Positions 34,179 to 47,302 of a stretch of DNA of 64,000 nt are shown one piece after another. The DNA is from Ecdyonurus torrentis. Its lineage: Eukaryota; Arthropoda; Insecta; Ephemeroptera; Heptageniidae. Each line of letters begins with the position of its first letter. Within the stretch, counting starts at the first letter, position 1. Where the stretch lies: NCBI GenBank assembly GCA_949318235.1, contig OX439129.1, forward strand, positions 19,609,066 through 19,673,065, given 5' to 3'. The notes beneath the pieces were generated by a model, which had not been told where the DNA came from, did no database searches, and worked only from the letters and a program-made list of their open reading frames with translations. The translations under genes were made by a program, and so were the position numbers.

Positions 34179-34749
34179 AAGAAATAACGTAAAAAAATAA
34201 CATTAATATTCACATATATACAGCATGCAGCTTGAATATATTTAATTTCTAATTTGTATCGCAACTCTGGCTGGATTAATTCTAGAACTATAAGGATTAA
34301 GAATTCTTAAAGCGTGTTGAATTCATGGTACACTGCGCACATCCGAGAAATCAAAAGCCTTATATGGCAGTAGAAGTTGGACAAAAATAATAAACATTTG
34401 TGTATAACTGGCTGAGGTTTCTCAACGCATATATTTTAAACATTTTAAACAAAATATTAAAAGAGTGTTGATAAAAAACGAACAGTACACTTCAGGAGAG
34501 AGAGATAAATGATTTGAGTTTTCTATTTATCAATATTTTGACAGCACAAATGCACTTATTTATTGTTTTACGTAAATTTTAGTACACAGGGAACTAAATT
34601 AGTTTTGGATTTTTATTTAGCTTTAAATTATATTATTTAATTTATTTCCTATAGGCAAATAATTAAATTAATACATAAAAAAGTTATTTATTGAAGGTTA
34701 AGAGTTTTATATATACGTGTATACCATAGACTGTCTATGGTGTATACAT

Positions 34750-34752
<3 letters not shown>

Positions 34753-34790
<38 letters not shown>

Positions 34791-34799
34791 AGAGAGAGA
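34753..34799 (+). repeat. (GA)n microsatellite
   Basis: Array interrupted once by tcg near 34788. It lies directly right of a near-palindrome centred on about 34733. Confidence 0.95.
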
Positions 34800-36193
34800 C
34801 ACTGAAAATAAAGAATGTATTATAAAACCTTATATTTTTAACTCTCAGGATAAAAATGAATAGTCATATAAGCAGATTACCTGTATTTGAATGTGGGCGA
34901 TTAGTAATCATAATAAATAAACATAAAATTTACTTCTTTATATATATTCCATCATAATATGAAGATTAAGATCTCAAGAAAATTTATTATTTTAATAGAT
35001 TAATGTTGAAAATATAATGGAACACAATAGTAAAGAATAATTCAAAAAATTCTATAATCAAAACTTCATGCTATCCTAAAATATAGATAAATTATACTCA
35101 AATGTAAGTTTAACTTTATACAAATACGGCAATGGGATGATGTCTGCTGCTACTCTTTTATGATATGAGATATTATTATACGATCTTCTATTCTGAATTG
35201 TAAATGCAATTAGTTTTATACTGCGGCTGACAATGTGGTGGTTTTTAATTACTTTTTTCTCTCTATCTTTTATATATATGATAATAAGTTACTTGGAAAA
35301 AAGTCTCGAAGGGAAAGGCATTAAAAGACGATATAGCAGAAATAAAACTTATTGTATTTGCATAACGTGGTGTTTGTTCTGTGTATCAGTTTGCTACATT
35401 TACTTTCTTGTCTGATGCCGACAAACTTTAATAAAATAAGTGAACAGAAATAAAACAATTTAGAAGCATAATAATACTTTTTATAAAAATATAGAAGACA
35501 ATGTTTTTATTTATATTATAAAAGTTTTTGCTAATTAAATGTTTAAAAATTGCATTTTTTTAAACTTTTGATTTATACCTATACCACCACTTATCAATAA
35601 AACATTATGACAATAAAAATTGTCAGTCCAATTTTTTCATTTAAATCATACTGAAAATGGATCACTTTTTTATTTTGGCATATACATAACATGATTATGT
35701 CATTATATCTAACGTAAGCTTGATTCCATTAAACAGCGAGGTGTATACACATAATAATATTACATAAACAACTTGCAATTATGTATAATGTGGTATAATG
35801 CACACATGATGGATAACATTTCCGTGTTTTCGAATACAAACTCCTAACATGGCTGCAGCACTCAGACGCAGAAAATTTCTGTGAACTCCGCGGGGACGTG
35901 GGCCGAGTGTTGATAAATAGACACGTCTCACTGGATGTGCCTCTTAAATCACGATTAATCACGTGCAGCTCGCGGGGGGCGCGGTCAAGTACGTACGTAT
36001 ATCACAAGTGTGGGTGATTGATGGCTAGCACATGAATGAAAGTTTTTAACTTCCAATATTATGTGATACTATGTATATTTATGTATTATGTACACATATA
36101 CATATATTGGGAGACCTTCAAGTCACGGCACCAATCTATATAAAAATTCTTCAAGATTACATAAGACCATAAGACTATAAATAATATTTTCTT

Positions 36194-36194
<1 letters not shown>

Positions 36195-36232
<38 letters not shown>
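36195..36232 (+). repeat. (GA)n microsatellite
   Basis: Nineteen units; purine-rich on the plus strand. Confidence 0.96.
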
Positions 36233-36234
<2 letters not shown>

Positions 36235-39200
36235 TCAGTTTTACTCTTTTTTCTTTTAATATAATAACATTAAAATTTTTAAATTGATTTTCTCTTTTAC
36301 TATACTGCTAGTAGTGGTATATCATTCAACGCAATACGTACATTTTTAAAAGTAGTATCGAAGTGGGTAGTCCTATTATTACTTTTTAATTGACCATTAA
36401 TATAGTTCTTGTATTCAATACGATCTTACCAAATTTAAAATAATTAACTAACAATAAAGGAATAATAATAAAACTCCATTTACATGTTTTGTACACATCC
36501 CGAACTGCATGAGGTTCTCTATAAGTTATGTGTACACAAGCACATTTAATTTAGCTCATATTTTGGGTTATATTATAGAATAAACTAATTTCTTTTAATT
36601 AATAATGATAGATTGAGCACGTGGGCACCTATGACATAACCCCCTCCCTTTGCTCTCTCGTGAGTAATCACACGGTCTACATTATGTACAGAGAGGCAAG
36701 TTATATTTAGCGTGTAAGTACGCTATAAGTGCAGCCAGAGCATCTATCTGCTTTAAAAACTTACGAAACTTGAGAGTTCAAAATAAAATATAAAATTAAA
36801 ACAAACTCATCGCTACTTTACAAGCACATGCTGAGCATCTTATAATAATCTAAGCACTCAGACAGTGGAACTGGAGCGTTACTTGAGATCTACCTAACTG
36901 ACCACTGCTTGCATTTTGTCCACAAATATAAAACATAATGTTTGTACGGAGGTAGAGAGTTATTACTGCATTCATTAAAATACTATTTAATACAATGGGC
37001 TAATATTTTAATATGAAATACGGCGTAATACATGTTGTACAATGATAAATGTAGTCTTGTATACAACTTTAAATAACATTGTCACACAAAATCTTTCGTT
37101 ATTAGTTGTATGTACTTTGATGTTTAAATAAGACATTACAGTATAATTACCATACTCATACATATTTTAACATACCAATGGTTAATGTAAAAAAAAATTT
37201 AAATTTACATTTACTGGCTTTATGGAAATATTATACGTATGTACAGTATGTACATGGAAAGTTGCACCGTTAACCCATTTTTATAGACCAGTCTAACCAC
37301 CAATTAGTTGTATAATTATACAATAATTTCATTATGTACTATTAGGACACCAATGAGGAAGACCCGCACATTTTTAAGGGTGCTTTGAATGCGCATATTA
37401 TTGAAGAGGACATCGCCTTGAATCGATTAATGTGTGATTTTGTAATTTTTTTTACTTAACTTTAAGTATTGTTTTTAAAAACCGCGATATGCATTCACGG
37501 TTGGTACAGTAACTTTTGCGTGCACTCTCATATGCAAAAGTTACCAGCCATTACGTCGTATCACGATAAAAAAAAAAAAATAATAATAATAATTATAGAT
37601 AATGAACTCAAAAATTACAAAATCACAAATCACCCAGTTCAGGATTATGTTCTCTTTATGAATATGGACTACAAAAAAATGTTGATCTTCCTCATTGCAG
37701 GATGAGAGAGGAGGCAACAACATTTATTTGTGAACATGGTTTTCAGTTTTACTACATATTATTTTAGATCGTTGAAATCTTGATCTTTGAATTACAAAAT
37801 TATTGAACCAAAAAAATCCAATATATGTGATCAGATAAAAAGGGGGGGGGGGGGAAGAGTAAATCAATGGACAGGTATGTGAGAAAGAACATGACCATAA
37901 GAGCTGATACATTTGCAATTTGATACTAAGCTGTTAAAAGTTTCTAATGCGCGTGTAATTCAAGCCTTTATCAAACCTAGTCTTAGTGAAGTCTGGCATG
38001 AAACATAAGAGGACACAGTACCAGGGGGATGAGGGGGCCAGAGAGATACACACTGCTAAAACGCATGAGCGTAGAGAAGAAAGACAGCTAGCTAGCTTTA
38101 GAAAAAAAAAAAAAAAAAAGTCAATTTAACTCGTATATTTTTCCATGTACCAATAATCAGTCTCAATTCTTTCATATGTCATTAATTTCAGTCTCTCGAT
38201 TGTAATCACAACAATATCTTAATTTTGAGACTTAATTGCGGTTGTGATCGTGAAAGAATGAGCTTTTCAAAACATACTGGTCTACTAATTGTGTGTAAGT
38301 CACAATTATTAAAGTCATCGTCTACCTGTTAATTTTCTTGGTGTATATACGAAAGAGGGAGAAAGAGAAGAAGATTTATCGCTGACGAGGCTAAGCGGTC
38401 CATTTCTCACTACAAAGCAAAGTAGCTTATATTTCAACAGCAGTATCTCTGTTTATAGTTTAGATACTCGAGGATGCGCATGCAGATGAGAGCCGCGAGA
38501 CTTGACTATACAGCGGCTGTCATGATCTTTGCTATCTGGACCACAGAACCTGTACGATACTCTGCTTCATGTTCATTATCTTACAGGGAGATCACTCAGA
38601 ACTCACATTTAGATTAACGTCGACTCTTTTTTATCAATAATCAACGATAACGAGAACAACAATTTTTGGAGAGTAAATATTACAAAACGAGAGCACAGTA
38701 TTTCTTGTAGTTTACAAGCATGTAAGGTAAATTTTGATCAATGAATCATAATATCAGTTTTATGTTATAGCAAGGATGTAGAATATTACATACGAGGGCC
38801 TATCCCACTGAGTGGGCAAATGTGCGTGCCTACAAACCACACATCAACATAAACCTGTCATTCGCATGCGTTCATCGCGTTCATCTGCGTTAAAAAAGTG
38901 AATCACGTCACCGCACTCTTCTCGGCTTCTGCTCTGATGGCTAAATCAAAGCATGAGTGCACCACCACACTCTCTTGCCACGCATACCAATTCCAATTCG
39001 AGGAATCGCAATAATAATTCTCGGCCCCATGTGCTCTTGCCCTGAAATCTTATAGTATAAATAAAAAAAAAAAGAAAAAAAATTCAACTAAAAACTGGAC
39101 TAATTCTTTAACAGGACAGTAACAAATAGCGTGACACTAAAAATGTGATGTAGATTTGTGTACGGTTTTACACTAGAAAGAGGTTTTATACTTTATTGGC

Positions 39201-39331
39201 ATAGTGGAAGGAGTAATTTGAAAACATGGCTCCTTTAAAATTTTTAAGAAATTTTAAAACGATTGCACAAAATATTGGAATATGGTGTCGTTATAGTTAT
39301 ACCGTAGCGTGGTAACTTTAGATCAGGGGTG

Positions 39332-39503
39332 TAACTTTGGACCATTTTTTTAAATTGCTTTAACTCTGAAACTATATCAGCTAGTTAAAACAATTAAACC
39401 CAAATGTCTAAAAAAACATATAGGCTTTCCACCAAATCTGGTAATATCATTCAAACTGAAGTAGTTTTGGAGTTAAAGCAATTCAAAAATTGGTCTAAAG
39501 TTA
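39332..39503. repeat. Inverted repeat, ~48-bp arms
   Basis: The left arm 39332-39380 (taactttggaccat... gctttaact...) and right arm 39456-39503 are reverse complements at roughly 85%. Both share attgctttaact or its complement agttaaagcaat. The loop is about 75 bases. The flanking region repeats gtaacttta just outside the left arm. Likely a decayed small hairpin element. Confidence 0.7.
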
Positions 39504-40356
39504 TCCTATGCTATACGATAGTAGTTAAACAATCCTTTCGATTATAATATCAATTTTGTCAAAAAAGACTAAAACTGTGCATGTTTACTAATTTAATTTG
39601 CAAAGTGTGGAGCTTTAAGTAATTTGATTGTAACTTTAATCTATACAAAAAAAAATCACCTCTTTTCCAGCTATGACTATTAAAAAAGCAAAGGAAGGAA
39701 GAAAAAAAAAATCAAATTTATGTCGTAAAATTTGCTTTTAAAAATATATTATAAATAATAATTATATGAATCCAAGCAGAAAATTACCGTTAAACTAATA
39801 ATGTTAATGATTGAAATTAAATAAATTTAAAAATCAAATTTTTATTTTTAAACAACTTTTGCGTGTGGTAAGAAAAGCAATAAAAATTATAATATAATAG
39901 TATTTAAGACTATATTTTATTTATTATATATTATTTTACTGTCTATTTAAATTAAAGGTTTGCGAAATATAAATTATAGAGAGAAATTATTGTAATGAGT
40001 TCCTGAATATGGTCATGCGAGAGCCACATTTAATTGCTATTTTGTTTGTAAATATATATTTGAATATAATGCAAAAAAAGTGACAAGACGATAATAATAT
40101 TATAGGCGTGTTTTTGTTGTTGCTTTTATTTTGCGTATTATATATTTTGATGTCAGCACACGATTTCCGTGGATGTAAAACCGTTTGAAGAGCTTTTTAA
40201 ATGTGTATTAGTCATAACCCCATTAAGTTTAATTTTAGAACAACGCTTAGCAGGGAGAGCAAATAAGATACAAAAATATAAATTAAAACATAAACCAGCA
40301 ATATCTTTATTACAATTTGCGTCAATTTACATATATTAGAAAAAAATATAATAAAA

Positions 40357-40769
<413 letters not shown>

Positions 40770-43700
40770 ATTTAATTTAAATTTATCTTATTTTGCAAGA
40801 TCTTTGTAAAATAATACAATAAAATTGTTTGCAAATATTTTGCTGATGGATAGCTTTTAATTTTGTTGAATACTACAAATTATAATACGTTACATATAGA
40901 TAGAATGTATATTATGCCATAGAAAATAATTCAAATCAAAATTTCATTTCTTTTTCATGCTTTCAATTTCTTAATTATGTTAAAGCCATAGACCACATAA
41001 AACAACATAATATGCTTTTTAATGAATAAACACGAAATTGGATCTTCAAAACTGATGACAATTTTAACCAGAATGTTAATGTAGCCCCACGAGAGAGCGT
41101 GAAAAAACTGTAAAGTATGCAATTTGCGTGAAAATTCATGTTAATGACGTCAGAAACATGCAAAAATTAGTATGAAAATGTTGTGCGGATTGCATAAATC
41201 GAATTTTCTGATCACTGCTACGGGGCTACTGTTGGGTTTTGAGACAAACTAAAGTTATTTATGTAAATCCCATCAAGTGTTTTGTGATATAAATGCTTAT
41301 GTTTTTCTCTGGTCTATTCCTTTAAGTTAAGGGAAGGGTAAACAAATTACCTTTAGTTGTAATACTCTTAAAAAAAAAAAAAAAAAAATCTTTGAAATTT
41401 CATGACTATTTCGAATAAAATTATTTTTATATATTTTTACTGCTGCTTTTAAAAAAATAAGTCCATCAATTTTTCTTCCGAATAAAAGCACTTAGTATAC
41501 TAAAATACGATGATAAACGTTCATCAATTACATTACTCATAATATGCTAATAAAAATGTTTAAGAAGGCAATAGAAAGACGTTTAATAGATACAAATGAC
41601 GTCAATTATAAGCGGCGAAAAGATTATTAAAAAGCAATTTTTTTTCTTTAGAAAATGAAAGGCAAGGTTAAGAATATTAAAATTATAAGACTTCATGAGC
41701 TATCATAAATAATATCATAAAATTATCATATTTTTTTCTTATTTAAAAATACAAAAAAGTTGCTTTCTGAATGAAGCAATTTGTCCATATAAATTTTCGC
41801 AAAATATGTCATATAGCATAAAAATAATTACATATATTTATACCATTCATTACATAATAAAGCTATATATTATGACCTATATATGGTAATTTATAAATAA
41901 ATAAATGTTTTCAAAGTATATAATGCATGGCCACACAAGGTATAGACACAATATGTAAATTATTTAAGTTTAAATCACTTGAATTCTATGCTAAATATTG
42001 CTTCAAGGCAATTGTTTTGTTTAACAAACCTTTTAAGGTAGATTCAACAAGATGTGATTTTACATTTAAATAACATGTGCACACACTGTGACATAATATT
42101 TTACTCTATATTGTCTTATGAAAATATTATATAAATGTATTTATAAGGGGCAATACGTTTATTGAAGTTTTCTTATATGAATGCATTGGATGTCAGTAAA
42201 GACAATAAAAATAAAAATTTATATCCCACTGGCGTACACTTAATCCAGACTAATATATATTTACTATTCAAAATTTCACGCCATAATTTAATTCTTTTAT
42301 AAGACATACGTGCAAAATTTAAGTGGAAAAAAGTTCAATCATTGTTGACTGTACAGTTCAGTACATTTTGTGTTCTCCAAGACGGAGTTTCATATATTTT
42401 ATGTTTCTATAGCATGTAATATAACTTGATTTTGAAATGTTTTTATCAATTTTTTGCAAAGCGAAGATAAAAAAAGAAAGAACGGTAACCAGTAGAATAT
42501 CGAATTTTTCAAGAATTTAAAATATATGACATCACAGATCACAGTCATTACTTCTTTTCAACATCTTTTGTAGATATATATCTTTTATTTTTTAAAATTT
42601 GATTATAATTCCATACTTTACACATTCGTGACAAAAATTAAAAAGAAAAGAAATTTCAAGTGAAATATCAGAAAATGAAATGTTTTGAACTGATCACCAA
42701 TGCTTAACGTATACTGTACCAGTGAATTTAGCACCTTTCAAATTTAACCCTTATTTACCCTAAGGTACTAGGTAAAATGTTGGCTTTACGATATGTCAAA
42801 TACGTTATTACCATGGCACCAATATATAGTCTCCATACTTTAAAGTGATACTGCACTATATGGTGCCATGTTTTAGTACTGATCGAGTTTCTCTCACCAT
42901 CATCTTGGCTTAAGTATAAGAGACCAATGTCGGTGTTATAGACAACATAAAAGCAAAAAATAATTAATATTGTAATACTCACAAAAATAGTACCATCAAA
43001 GTAATAATTTAAAATATCATTAATAATAAATAAATAAAAGTGCACCATGTAATTTTTAAATTAAATATTTTTTGCTTCAATGCGTCTGTACTTCGACTTA
43101 AAAAATTTTTTTTATCAAGAAATTTCAAATTTTGAAAGCAAATTATTTATTTTAAGACAATGATAAGCTTATAATTTTGTACAATCCATTTTGAATGACA
43201 TTTTAGTGTTATTCCTTCTTCAGTAATTATACGTTGTCAAAAATCTCTATATCTGATATACCTTATTTTGATCGAGAGAAAAGAGAGGATATATACAAGT
43301 GAAACAAGCACCTTAAAGTTAAAACAGAGAGACAATGGTATATAATAGGGCGTGACAAGGAAACGGCGACACTTACATGGCATGCACAGGGAGGTATGTA
43401 AATATAACATAATATCACTATAATAGTGTTTGGGACCCCCGCCCTAGCTCTTGTGGGGCGCCAGTATATACTATAGGGTAGCCCGTTAATATTTGCTATA
43501 TTATGCCAGCAGAATAGCAACAACTTATTTATACATGTTGTTTTTTATGTATGTAAATTACTTTGACAAATGTAATATCTCGTGTTTTCTTTTTACGCAA
43601 TTTATTTCTAGGTGGTATAAATAATTATTACTATTAAGAGTTACATCATGTTTTGTTTGTTTTTTTAACCTATATCATATTACAATAAATTCTTATGTTT

Positions 43701-44300
43701 TCTGTATATAGTTTAGTTTAGTATACTAAAACAAATTATATCATGTTTTTATTGATTATATAGTTACTTTTTTTTCATTCACTTTCTCTATAGAAATTAA
43801 TACTTTTAGGAAGGAGGTTTATTACTAATTTTATTGTATATGTATATAGGTTGTATAATAATAAAAACCTTTTCAGAAATTTATTTTAAAACATATAAGA
43901 ATACGACAAAAAAAAAAAAAAAAAAGTGTGACAGTATGCAATGTTAAACATTAAAAAAATTTATTTCATAAATTTATCAAAAAACATTATTTGTTGGTAC
44001 GAAATTGATTCTAAATTCAATAACTCTTAATTAACATAACATTCTAAACTATGCCAACCAAAAGCACCCCCTTTTCTTGGTTCTAATCAAGTTATAAGAA
44101 TAAAATTTAACTCGTATTAACTCCAATATTGCTTTTATCATCTGTAAAATTGGTGTTTATGTGGGGAAAATTGTTTAAGAAAAAGGGGTGGATCCAATTG
44201 TAAAAATCTCTGATCTTGTTTTAACCATATAATGTATTTATTTATCTATCGATACTTCAATAGATCGTTATCCTCATACACAAAGATGACTCACTACTGT
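40770..44300. other. AT-rich stretch without recognised genes
   Basis: Contains two TGACGTCA octamers (41145-41152 and 41597-41604) and short homopolymers. The frames at 42755-43048 and 43263-43523 (minus) have AT-driven composition and no splice context that supports them. Confidence 0.5.
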
Positions 44301-44444
44301 ATACTCGACTCAAAAAACCTGAGTTACCTGCCGTTCGACCTTTTACGGTATCGCCCAGCCACCCCCCTTCTCCTCAAATGTGACAATGGGCGATACTTTA
44401 GGCATGCCCGATTTAAATCGACTAAGGTTTTTTGAGTCGAATAT
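44301..44444. mobile_element. Nested inverted repeat, MITE-like, 144 bp
   Basis: The outer arms atactcgactcaaaaaacct (44301-44320) and aggttttttgagtcgaatat (44425-44444) are complementary at 19 of 20 bases. A second, inner pair is exact over ten bases: gtatcgccca (44348-44357) with tgggcgatac (44387-44396). The loop is pyrimidine-rich (accccccttctcctc). The two nested stems suggest either a tiny terminal-inverted-repeat element or a structured transcript. No unambiguous target duplication was seen. Confidence 0.65.
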
Positions 44445-44953
44445 ATAATATGATGTAATTATCACACACCCCTGCATGTTTTATACTTTGTCACAAAGCT
44501 TTTAAATATAATATAACAAACCATCATCACGGAGTCATAATAAGTTTTATTATTACAAAATTACTTTTATATGATGTGGTAGCTAAAGGTATATAATCTT
44601 TATTATCCTTGTTTATTTTTATTATATAATGTTTGTAGTTTAATGTAAAAATAATTACCATATTATAAGAGAACTACTTGGCGTAGTAAAATGACGCTAT
44701 TTGACCTCTCTATTATTTTATAACGTCGACATTATTAAAGAAGTTCATTAATTTCTGCAGTCTGTCTTATAAAAATTTATTGTATTATATTAAATAAAAA
44801 AAAAAAAAAAGTCGGAGAGTTAAATGGTTTTTATTATTATACTTTATATTATTTTCAGTTTTTATTATATCCTATTCATCTATATAGTCTGGTAGACTAA
44901 ATTAGTTAAGAATTTTATACTTTCGTGACTATATAGAATAAGACTATATAATA

Positions 44954-44956
<3 letters not shown>

Positions 44957-45002
<46 letters not shown>

Positions 45003-45008
45003 TATATA

Positions 45009-45088
<80 letters not shown>
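44957..45088. repeat. (AT)n microsatellite, ~130 bases
   Basis: Nearly continuous TA dinucleotides with two short slips. Self-complementary and cruciform-prone. Confidence 0.96.
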
Positions 45089-45093
<5 letters not shown>

Positions 45094-45350
45094 ATTAATA
45101 ATTCTTGAGGTGCATTAATAATAATTTACACAGAAGACGGAAAAATATTAGTTTAAAGATCCATTCACATAATCTTTTTTTTCCCCGTAACTTTCCACGC
45201 TAAATCATCAAAGAGCATTGGTTTTAAATGGAAACAATTACAAAACTGCGCAAAGTTACGGGCAAAATTGAATATGTTAATGCACCTTGAAGAAACATTG
45301 TGAAAATGTGGAATGGTAACGCTGAGGTGTGAAGAGGAAGCGAGCAAATA

Positions 45351-45373
45351 GAGAGAGAGAGAGAGAGAGAGAG
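45351..45373 (+). repeat. (GA)n microsatellite
   Basis: Eleven to twelve units; purine-rich on the plus strand. Confidence 0.95.
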
Positions 45374-47110
45374 GATTTTTAAAAAAATATTTTAATTTGA
45401 AATAACATTTTCTACAAAGTTTATTGCATATAATTTTACACTACATAATCACGCAAACTATACAATAAACTTATGCGTATAAATATTTCTAACAAAATAA
45501 AAATTAAATTTTGCCTCCATCTTTATTTCTGCTTTTAATGTGTCATAAATCAAAATGCTATATACGTTTTGGAGATAATTTTCAACGAAAAACATATTTA
45601 TTTAATTGGACTAATTAATATATTAAAAAATTAGCCCCGACTCTATTTGACATGGCTAAAGTTTTGATAACCTAAAATGATATTTGTATATAAGGTCATA
45701 TTTAAAGCTGATATTCTAACTTATTTGTGAATGAATATTAAAATTTATAATTACACCATACCATACTTTGGAATTTCATTGTTCTTTTATAATTGTAAAG
45801 AATAATCTGTAGAGCCGTTAAATGAATTATGATCTTCAAGATAAGGTTATTGTTTTTTTTTTTTTAAATAGATGAGAAAAAATAATTGAAGTAACGGGGG
45901 AACAGTTTTACTTCATAAAATTTTAATCTTATGCAACGATAAAAAGGGAATATTTGATATTAAAACGAGGGTAAAAATGTCGTTATTTTTGTAATATATG
46001 AAGCATATCGAAAAAACTGACAAACGTAATAATTCTTTTCAATGAATGAATAAGGTGTGGCAGTTTTTCTTTTGTTTCTATCATAGTTAATTTTGACCCA
46101 GGACCGCTATATATGTATAAAAATATACCTTTTAGATCTTGCGTTTCATTGTTTAAATCAAAAGAGAGAGCTTGAAGCAGAGATTATAATTTAGAGAGAA
46201 AACAACTTTAAATTATGCAGTGATTAAAGCTAATATAATATAAACTTGGTTTATGGAGTTTATATTTTCTATATATGATAATAAACAGATTATTTTTCTG
46301 TATAGGTCAGGCTTGCAATTTATTTATTTTTATTTATGTGAAAACAAGAACTTAAAACTTGAAAAGAAATAAATATACAACGATTACTTTATTTTATACC
46401 ATGTATAAATCGTTTCATTGCCTTAAAAATTAGATTTAATGAATGTTTTTATAATTGAATGAAATAATGATTTACTAAGAAAAAAAAGAGCAAAGTAAAT
46501 GTAATTTAATTTAATAAATTGCTAAAGTAGAAAAAACAAAAACAAACACAAGGATGTTGTTGTTTGACTTCAATTAAAATAAATTGCAATGACTTTGAGT
46601 TAAAATTTTGCGATGTAAATAACGTGTGCGGTAGATCCCAATCTGCGAGTATGTAAATTTATGTGTATAGTGACAGCACTATAGTAGAGCCAAGGTAAAA
46701 ACGTCAATCTTTTTAGTATAGCAAACTTTTAGAGAAGTTTACAAGTGAATAGGTATCGAGATATAACTTTAAAAATAGTTAAACAATATTGGTCTAACCA
46801 TACGGAGGAATATTTCCTCTAGGCAACTTCTATATAAGAAGGTCCTGATTTATTCCTGAATAACAAAAATTGACACTTTAAATCCGTAGAGAGGGTAGGC
46901 CAGATCAAATCCTTTCCAGGTAGATGGTAAAGAATTGTGGCTTAACAAATCACAAACCCGAAATACAAACACTCTTCTGAGCTCCTATAATACCAAACCT
47001 ATAAGGCTTGTATCAGATGTTATTTATTTTACGACGGAGGTATACTCATTACAATAATCGTTCCATTATCATTTTTGTTATAGTATGTGTTTTTGACACT
47101 TGTCCCACAG

Positions 47111-47302
47111 CAGATGAAAGCGTGGACCAGTAAAAAACACTTGAATCTATCAATTACTTTGAACGAGCGGTGGTCTAACTACAGCCTACCTCTTGAACAC
47201 GCTAAAGACATCACCGCTCAACACCACGCTCCTATATACTATAATATACTGGCTGGTCTTCAAACAGGACGGGCTTGGTCGAACTCTGATGTCTCCACGT
47301 AG
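47111..47302 (+). CDS. Weak candidate terminal exon, product unrecognised
   Basis: An acceptor-like sequence tttttgacacttgtcccacag (47090-47110) precedes 63 codons open to a TAG at 47300-47302. The block is clearly richer in GC than its surroundings and has no low-complexity bias (for example LPLEHAKDITAQHH). No family is recognised, and no partner exon with matching phase is visible to the left. It could instead be a fragment of an old transposon or chance. Confidence 0.2.
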   Translation, partial: QMKAWTSKKHLNLSITLNERWSNYSLPLEHAKDITAQHHAPIYYNILAGLQTGRAWSNSDVST

